This document shows positions 57,681 through 64,000 of a DNA stretch of 64,000 nucleotides, one piece after another; the first letter of the stretch is position 1; each line of letters begins with the position of its first letter. The notes under the pieces are model-generated. The model ran no database searches. It was not told where the DNA came from and saw only the letters and a list, made by a program, of their open reading frames with translations. Source of the stretch: Astragalus membranaceus (taxonomy: Eukaryota; Streptophyta; Magnoliopsida; Fabales; Fabaceae). The translations under genes and the position numbers were made by a program. The DNA lies in contig CM076846.1 of the NCBI GenBank assembly GCA_039519185.1, positions 128,778,182 to 128,842,181 on the forward strand. The letters are read 5' to 3'.

Positions 57681-59249
57681 CGCCTTTGTATTGATAGCGT
57701 TATTCCGTGAGCATTGTCTTGCCAACAAAATTGAGTAACATCAACCTTTTATTAACTAGGTAACTTAATATTTTCCATGGCTAGGGTCCGGAAAACACTG
57801 GAAAGAATTCTCCCACATCTGGCTTACCAACTAAAGACCGCAAAAGTGATGCCACCGTCGTTTCCTAAACATTGTTTCGTGAACAAGATTGAGAAAGATT
57901 TTGGGAAAGAAGAATTCTAGCTATCGGACCCAAAACATCATATTCATAACTAGGTTACTTGATAGTTTCAAATTTAAAGATTCATTTTAGTCATGAAAAC
58001 CATTTCAAAAAATTCTCCCAGGTCTTGCTTACTGACTTGAAGATGGAACTTCAAATTTGATTATCTTCTCCCCCGATTTGATGCTCCATCTTTAGTTCTA
58101 GCAGCATTAGCATCAACATTTTGTGTAAGAGTCCTGTTGATGGTGACATTAATTTTTTGGGTCTTTAGTTCTTTTTTTGACATAAAAATGATCTTTTGCA
58201 GCAATGTTTTCCATTACTAAAAAAGGATCCTCAAATTTAAAAATATTAATTAACCTAATTAAAAATAGCTTGATGTTTTGGGATTGATAGTAATAATTCT
58301 TTATGACAATCTTACTCAATCTTATTGGCACGACCACGCTTAGGAGTCAATGGTGGCATCATTTTTAGACCTTTAGTTAATAAGCCAGATTAGAGAATCC
58401 TTTTCAATGTTTTCCATTGCTAAAAAGATCTTAAAATTAGAAATTATTAAGTAACCTAATTAAGAATAGGTTGACGTTTTGAGATTGATAACCAAGAGCC
58501 TACTCAATCTAGTTAGCAGGACAATGCTTAAGAAATAATGCCATCATCACCAAGTTTAAGACTACATTAGTTATGTACCAAAAAAGGACCCACCCGTCAC
58601 TAAAGATTAACGTGTTGTGCAATGAATTTGCAAAGATGGGTGATATGCTGATACCATTATAGAATTATGCCCAAATTTATCAGCATCACATTCTTCAAAG
58701 CAAACATACTGCACTCACAGTATTCGCCATCTTTTTCAACAACTAAAACAATAGCCAATGACAAGTGAACAATTTAAAGAACCAAAAAGCATCATACATT
58801 TAACCGGCATTCATCAGTAAATTCAAGCCTGAAAACCGTGATTTGGTGTTTATCTGCTGATTAAATAGAACTTTACATGCGGGATTCCTGCAGTTAAAGA
58901 TTTAACACGCAAACAAACTCATCAAGCTGAAACGTTTCAATTCACATCATTAGCCGAGTCCTCTAGGCAACTGATCCGCGAAGAGATGCAATCAACAAAA
59001 ACGGCTTAGTTAATTAGATGACCATATAGCTGAGGAAACTGAACAGAAATTAAAAAGTATCATAGCATTGAGTTTAGGTACATGATCATGATACTGAGCG
59101 GTAACTGACAAAATAAAAATTCAGAAACTATAAGATAAACCCATGAATCGGGAAAATTCCCGTTCAGTTCTAAGCCCAAACTAAGCAAAACAATTATCCC
59201 CCATTTGCCCCCATTATCCCCCTAGCTTCATCTTGTGTAGTATGCGACT

Positions 59250-60389
59250 TCACTCGTCGTCATCATCATCATCCTCGTCTTCCTGCATATGAAAAAACAG
59301 AGAACAATTAAAATCAATCAATTTTTGTAGTTGAACAATCAAAAACAAATGATTAAATCAATATATTTACATCTTCATCCTCATCATTCACCTCAGACTT
59401 CGATTTGTCAGACTCATCTTCCTCGCCATTGCTCTTGGCCTCCTAATCATCACAAAACAAAGTTCAATCAATACCTATAAATCCATCAAGCGGTAAAATT
59501 TAAAGATTGCAAACAAATGAATTCTCACCAGTTTCCTATTGTAAGCATTAATAGTTTTTTCATACTCCTCTTTCTTCTTCTCAGCCGTAGCAACATAGGG
59601 AGCCTTGTCCTGAATAATTAAATAAAATAAAATAGATTTGAAAATTGAATCAGAAAATATCAATTTATTTAATTAATTTAACTAAACTAACACAATCAAA
59701 TCGTAACCACGATCACGATAAAACAAAACCTCAAGCATTGAATGAATAGCCTGTAGCAACGAAAATTAATAATTTATCAGCGAAATACTCACAGCTTCAG
59801 ACATAGTCTTCCATTTCTCGCCGCAAGCTTTGCCAACCTAATTGATTTACCACAGTGAACAGTGAATAAGAAATCGATTTGGAAAAAAATTATAGCGTGG
59901 AAATTTTCACACGGACAAAAAAAAGGAAATCAGATAACTCACAGCGGCGACCGACTTGTTGTTCGGATGATCCTTCTTGTACTGCTCTCTGAACTCAGCC
60001 CTAAAAGGACAAAAAAATTGATTATCACCGCGAACAAAACAGAAACGAAAAATGAAGACAAAAACAGATCTAAAACAAAAATTAAAAAATTATACATGAA
60101 AACAAAGAAAGCACTCGGAGGCCTCTTTGGCTTGTTAGGATCCTTAGCAGCTTTTTTCGATTGTTTCGTTCCAGTTCCGGCGCCCTTGCGCTTCAATCTA
60201 AACAACAGATCGCAACAACAAAAACAAAATAATCAACAACAACAAAATGAAACGAAGAAAAATCGGATCGAACGATTCAGATCCAAAAAAATAAAAAACA
60301 AAACAACGATAACAGAGAGAGAAACACGAAAAGTTATAAGCGATTTACCGGCTATCGGTGGCTTTGGTTTCAGCTTTGGCCTTCGGCAT
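59250..60389 (-). CDS. HMGB-type HMG-box chromatin protein (7 exons)
   Basis: Exons on the minus strand: 60389-60349, 60197-60096, 60000-59943, 59837-59793, 59609-59529, 59442-59371, 59282-59250. They join to 432 nt, 143 residues, all GT-AG with consistent phases. Order: a basic N-terminus (KRKGAGTGTKQSKKAAKD, residues 16-33), one HMG box (about 33-105, with PKRPPSAFFVFM, YKKDHPNNKSVAAVGKACG and EKWKTMSEADKAPY), then an acidic tail (about 110-143) ending EDEDDDDDDE. This is the plan of plant HMGB proteins, nuclear architectural factors that bend DNA with little sequence preference. The length fits the small HMGB2/3-like group. The exon count and intron positions look ordinary and no damage is seen. 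Transcription runs leftward, so the promoter lies to the right of 60390. Confidence 0.95.
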
Positions 60390-61680
60390 GGTGATCAACG
60401 AGAGAATCGAGAGGACGAGTTACGAAAAGGAAATGACTCGGTCCGAGTCAAGGGTTCCGGGTCGGCGAAGAAATAAGGGTTTCGCGAAAAGCGCAAGAGA
60501 AACAAGGAGCGTTGTTGTGTTGTGGGTTTTGAGCGCGGGAGGGGGATAAGAAGGGTTAGAAGGTAGGGGTAGAGGAGAGAAAACGCTAATTAAAATCGAA
60601 TAGGGAAAAAATTGAAGTTTGGGGTTTACGCGGGATTTCGATCACCTTTTGCCACGTCATCAATCCGTGTGCTATCATTCTGTAGGTTCTCAGCTTGCCT
60701 TTGATTTGCTTGTGTTTCCTTTGTGTGTTGTTTTGGGGTTGAAGCGAATTCCTGAGAAGGATGAAAGATGCGTCCCGTTTGCAACACGTGTTGTTGGTTT
60801 AGTGGGATGACAGTCTTAGCCTTTTGGTTGTCTGTGAGTTTACCGATATACCACTGCACCATAACCAACGCGCCACGCGAATCTGCCAAATAGATATTTT
60901 GTGCCTTGTAGGGGTATGTTCGTAATTTAGTCGTTTGTGAAGATTGCGTTGCTTGGTGAACGAGGGTTTGTTCTTTTTCGGCCTAATTGGGCTTATGGGA
61001 TGGGCTCCATAACATTGTGTGATCTCAAGAGTCCAAGCCTAAATTGAAAACTAAAGTTTGACCCAAAAAAAAAACCAAAGATCATAGATAGAACCCCCAA
61101 AACAAACGAGAAGAAAATTGAATAATAAAACTTTAAGTTTTGATGGGAAAATTTTTATGGGATGTAAATTTAGTACCGCCCATTGCATGGTGCAGCGGCA
61201 TGTAGACCGTAGATGATCTAAATTTGTGTTTTATGAGAGCATCTTCAATGGATATGTCTTACTAACTTTTATATGGTAACAAATCATATTGAACAACATC
61301 TAGTTTGTGCGCTAGATTTCTTAAAATTTTTAGAACCTGACTTACTTAAGTTAGGTTTCATAATATAATGAATGATTTTGTTGTGTCAAACATTATCAAC
61401 CAACTCACTCAAGAAAGGGTGAAAAAATTGATTCAACGTTCAGATCCCAAAAAAAAAAGATCACGATATTAAAACCAGTAAAAAATTAAAATATGTGAAA
61501 AAAAAAACGAGATCTCAATCCGTGTAACTCATAAAACGGAGATCTGGGAAAATAGACAAACCTGTAATCAAAAAACCAATTACCTATCAGATCCAAAATC
61601 CAACAATGTCCGCGTCGAAATCTTTGTCATTACATTGAAAAACTTCATCTTCATGTAGTTGGAAACGTGGTTACCTCCTC
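60390..61680. other. Upstream region of the HMGB gene and intergenic DNA
   Basis: No gene is seen. The first 200 bp would hold the HMGB leader and promoter; no clear TATA box is visible. The rest is AT-rich. Confidence 0.5.
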
Positions 61681-61689
61681 CTAGCGTCG

Positions 61690-61866
61690 TTGGTTTGAGG
61701 AAAAAGGGAGATGAAGGGAGACAAAAGGAGAATGGAAGAGTTTTAGGATTTTGTGATTTATGAGATCTGAGTGATTTGTGAGGGAGGTTTAAGGGAGATC
61801 AAGGGAGACTGAATGAGATCGAAAGAGTTTTAGGGTTTTTTGACTTACGAGATCAGAGTGATTTGT

Positions 61867-61929
<63 letters not shown>

Positions 61930-62040
61930 GAGGGAGATCAAGGGAGACTAAAGGAGAATGAAAGATTTTTAGGGTTTTGTAACTTGTGAGATCTGAGTGA
62001 TTTGTGAAGGAGAGTTAAGGGAGATTGAGAGCGAGGAAAC
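61690..62040. repeat. Three-copy repeat of about 100 bp with a GT/GA microsatellite
   Basis: The words GGGAGATCAAGGGAGAC, GAATG(A/G)AAGA.TTTTAGG and GAGATC.GAGTGATTTGTG recur three times. Inside the second spacer, alternating GT (about 61857-61889) runs straight into alternating GA (about 61889-61927). Confidence 0.85.
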
Positions 62041-63287
62041 CCAAGAGAAGAGAGACACGTGAAAGTGAAAAGAAAGCGTCTGCATTTGTGAATTAAGGGA
62101 CTAATTTGCGTCTGTGTGGTCAAGAAGTGTGTTTTGTTTTATTTGCGCAGTTTCAAGTATTGTTCTTTGTGGTAAGCCTAGGTGATTCGTGCCATTCCAA
62201 TTATTTTAATTATGGAAAACTGGATTATTATGTTTTGGTTGTTGTGTCTTTGTATGTCGTTTTAATTCATTTAATAAAGCAAATTGTGTTGTGCCAAATA
62301 TTACCATCTTATTTTAGTCTTTTATTTTTATAGCCATTGAAATAGGTTAAACGAATATAATAGTGGGAATTGTAAATAATGATCTAATTCATACCATTTT
62401 GCACACAATTTTCTCATTCCATAAGTCTATTTTACCATTTCTATCAGATCAAGTATACCAAATGGATTGCAGTGTATAAAATCTTACATTTTTTTTGCTA
62501 AAGTAACCATCGCCTATCAATGTCAATTCTTGAAATCCTCCGTATTTTTCTATCCATCACCAACCAATTACCAATCCCACCATGTAGTATAGGCCTCCAA
62601 TGAGTACCGCGGTGGTGTGACATTCCTTAACGATGAACTCAAGTGCCACAATATGTCTACCCATCGACCCATAAACATATTACGGTCGATAAAACAAGGG
62701 AACATCCTACTTAGAAAACATGTGCAATGTTCTCAATGAAAAATAAAACGCATGTTATTCAATCATGGCCCAACATTTAAAATGATGCATTTGTGGGATC
62801 GGTTGAATAATAAGGTTTAAAAGAATTTTTGGTTGATACAAATAAGTTACTCATCAAAATAAAATACTAAGTTACTCACTATGTTCAACCCCAAATACAC
62901 CAATCATTGTTTGGACTATGACTTGATGGGATCCCGAAAAGTGTACCGGATCGTTGCAAGTAATAGTACAGAAAAGGGACTAATTTGGATTTGCTTAACA
63001 AGAAATTAAAGTGATGTTGTGTGAAAACAATATGTGCAAGTATACACAGTCCAACAAGTAATAAAGAGTAAGTAGAGATTGTTCCCACGAGGATTGTTGA
63101 GTTCTTTTCTATATTTAAATTAGTAAGTAAGCTAATGAGTAAAACAAAGTAAAGCAACAAGTTGTAGAACCCAATTTAATCATAAGCAGTAATAAAAAGT
63201 AAAGGATAGTAGGAAATTCACTATGGGAACAAGTTGGAATGCCTTTCACTATTCAACTTCTAAATAATGGTTTAATGTTAAATCTGA
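62041..63287. other. Intergenic; LTR-like text in the last part
   Basis: No gene is seen. From about 62925 the wording (TGATGGGATCCCGAAAAGTG, CAAGTATACACAGTCCAACA, GTTCCCACGAGGATTG) resembles retrotransposon-associated repeats and may be part of an element extending past the window. Confidence 0.4.
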
Positions 63288-63343
63288 TGCTGTAGCATCT
63301 GGTGCTGTAGCATCTGGTGCTGTAGCATCTGGTGCTGTAGCAA
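63288..63343. repeat. 15-bp minisatellite, 3.7 copies
   Basis: TGCTGTAGCATCTGG repeats at 63288, 63303 and 63318, with a partial fourth copy at 63333. The unit is divisible by three and open in several frames, but no gene context is seen. Confidence 0.93.
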
Positions 63344-63815
63344 CAGTACGTGCTTTTCAGTCACTTTTCTAAAGGGCTTCACTACAAGCACTTATGTCTA
63401 AGCTCTAAATAGGTTCACCCTAGGCTATTAAACACCCACAGTATTCACCCTATGAAATTTTCCCTCCTATGTCTAGGTTTTAAGCAAGAATTATTAAAGT
63501 GTCCTTAAATAACCACTATCCATATTATCATTTGAGATCAAGTTATAAACCATGTCTGAATCTATAAATGGTACTTATATTTAGGTGATCACTTCTAAAA
63601 TAAGTTTGGAAATAGTATCACACAAAGGATAAAGTTGCTAAACATCAAATTCACATTAAAACCATTAGAAATCCATTACATGGCTAATAGAATTCCAACC
63701 ACAAATGGTTTAGCTCATAATGAGCAACAAATCCATGAAGTAAAGCATGGATGATAAATCTAGTGCTTTAAATCTGAAATTACAAAAGAGTAGAGTAGCA
63801 AAAAGAGATATACTA
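63344..63815. other. Unassigned DNA between two minisatellites
   Basis: AT-rich; no gene or clear element is seen. Confidence 0.5.
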
Positions 63816-63927
63816 TTCAGCATCAAGAGTGTGACAGCACTGATTCAGCATCCAGAGTGTAACAGCACCGATTCAGCATCCAGAGTGTAACAGCACCTGG
63901 TCAGCTTCAGGGTGTGACAGCACCTGA
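63816..63927. repeat. 28-bp minisatellite, four copies
   Basis: Units starting TTCAGCATCCAGAGTGTAAC lie at 63816, 63844 and 63872, with a more diverged one at about 63900 and the shared end CAGCACC or CAGCACT. Confidence 0.9.
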
Positions 63928-64000
63928 TGAAGAAGACAGACTCCTTATTGCAGCAACTCGCAGAATCACAGCATCAGTGGTGCTGCAGCACTGCTTGCAG

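Larger units (their letters stand above)
56146..59100. other. AT-rich intergenic region
   Basis: Contains the SINE copy and the tandem duplication listed separately. From about 57700 to 58610 are diverged repeats built on TTAATTAACCTAATTAA, TGATGTTTTGGGATTGATA and ACTCAATCTTATTGGC words. No gene is seen. Confidence 0.5.

Noticed and set aside
59862..60476. 204-codon + strand frame across the HMGB gene
   Set aside because: It is the antisense of HMGB exons and introns; the minus-strand gene is complete with all splice sites.

Overview
The window is plant nuclear DNA. Genes are split by many short AT-rich introns, and the space between them is filled with nested LTR retrotransposons, a LINE, hAT and Mutator-like elements, a Helitron candidate and SINEs. 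The overall character fits a dicot, probably a papilionoid legume; that placement is an inference from repeat style and gene structure, since no species marker is visible. There are no operons, CRISPR arrays, rRNA genes or convincing tRNA genes.

Layout. (1) 1-16,996 is a stack of mobile DNA: the end of a gypsy-type LTR, a LINE RNase H remnant, then a hAT element (2093-16988) with a perfect 8-bp target duplication. A young Ty3/gypsy chromovirus (Tekay-like, LTRs at 5691-7829 and 12385-14534) sits inside the hAT. A second, partial gag region follows its right LTR and is joined by a 4-bp microhomology to a second copy of 1887 bp of the hAT. The insert is therefore bracketed by a giant target duplication. 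(2) 16,997-31,364 is a short upstream region and an intact 24-exon tomosyn/Lgl-type WD40 gene on the + strand (1059 residues). It has one GC-AG intron and transposon insertions in introns 1 and 2. (3) 31,365-46,186 is an intergenic graveyard: four Mutator-like non-autonomous elements with 9-bp target duplications, a hAT MITE, an LTR element with a 67-bp satellite nested inside one of the Mutator-like elements, an unusual hairpin-rich element, an AT microsatellite, a Helitron candidate and SINEs. (4) 46,187-56,145 is a three-level nest: a 5'-truncated LINE is split by a Copia element, whose reverse transcriptase region is split by a GC-rich poly(A)-tailed retroposon. (5) 56,146-59,249 is AT-rich and holds SINE copies and a roughly 600-bp tandem duplication. 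(6) 59,250-60,389 is an intact 7-exon HMGB (HMG-box) gene on the minus strand (143 residues). (7) The right end holds simple repeats, minisatellites and unassigned repeat-like DNA.

Only two host genes look functional: the tomosyn-like SNARE regulator and the HMGB chromatin protein. Nothing suggests they work together. The chief interest is structural: an aberrant retrotransposon insertion with a 1.9-kb flanking duplication, a higher-order satellite inside a small LTR element, and a hairpin-array transposon.
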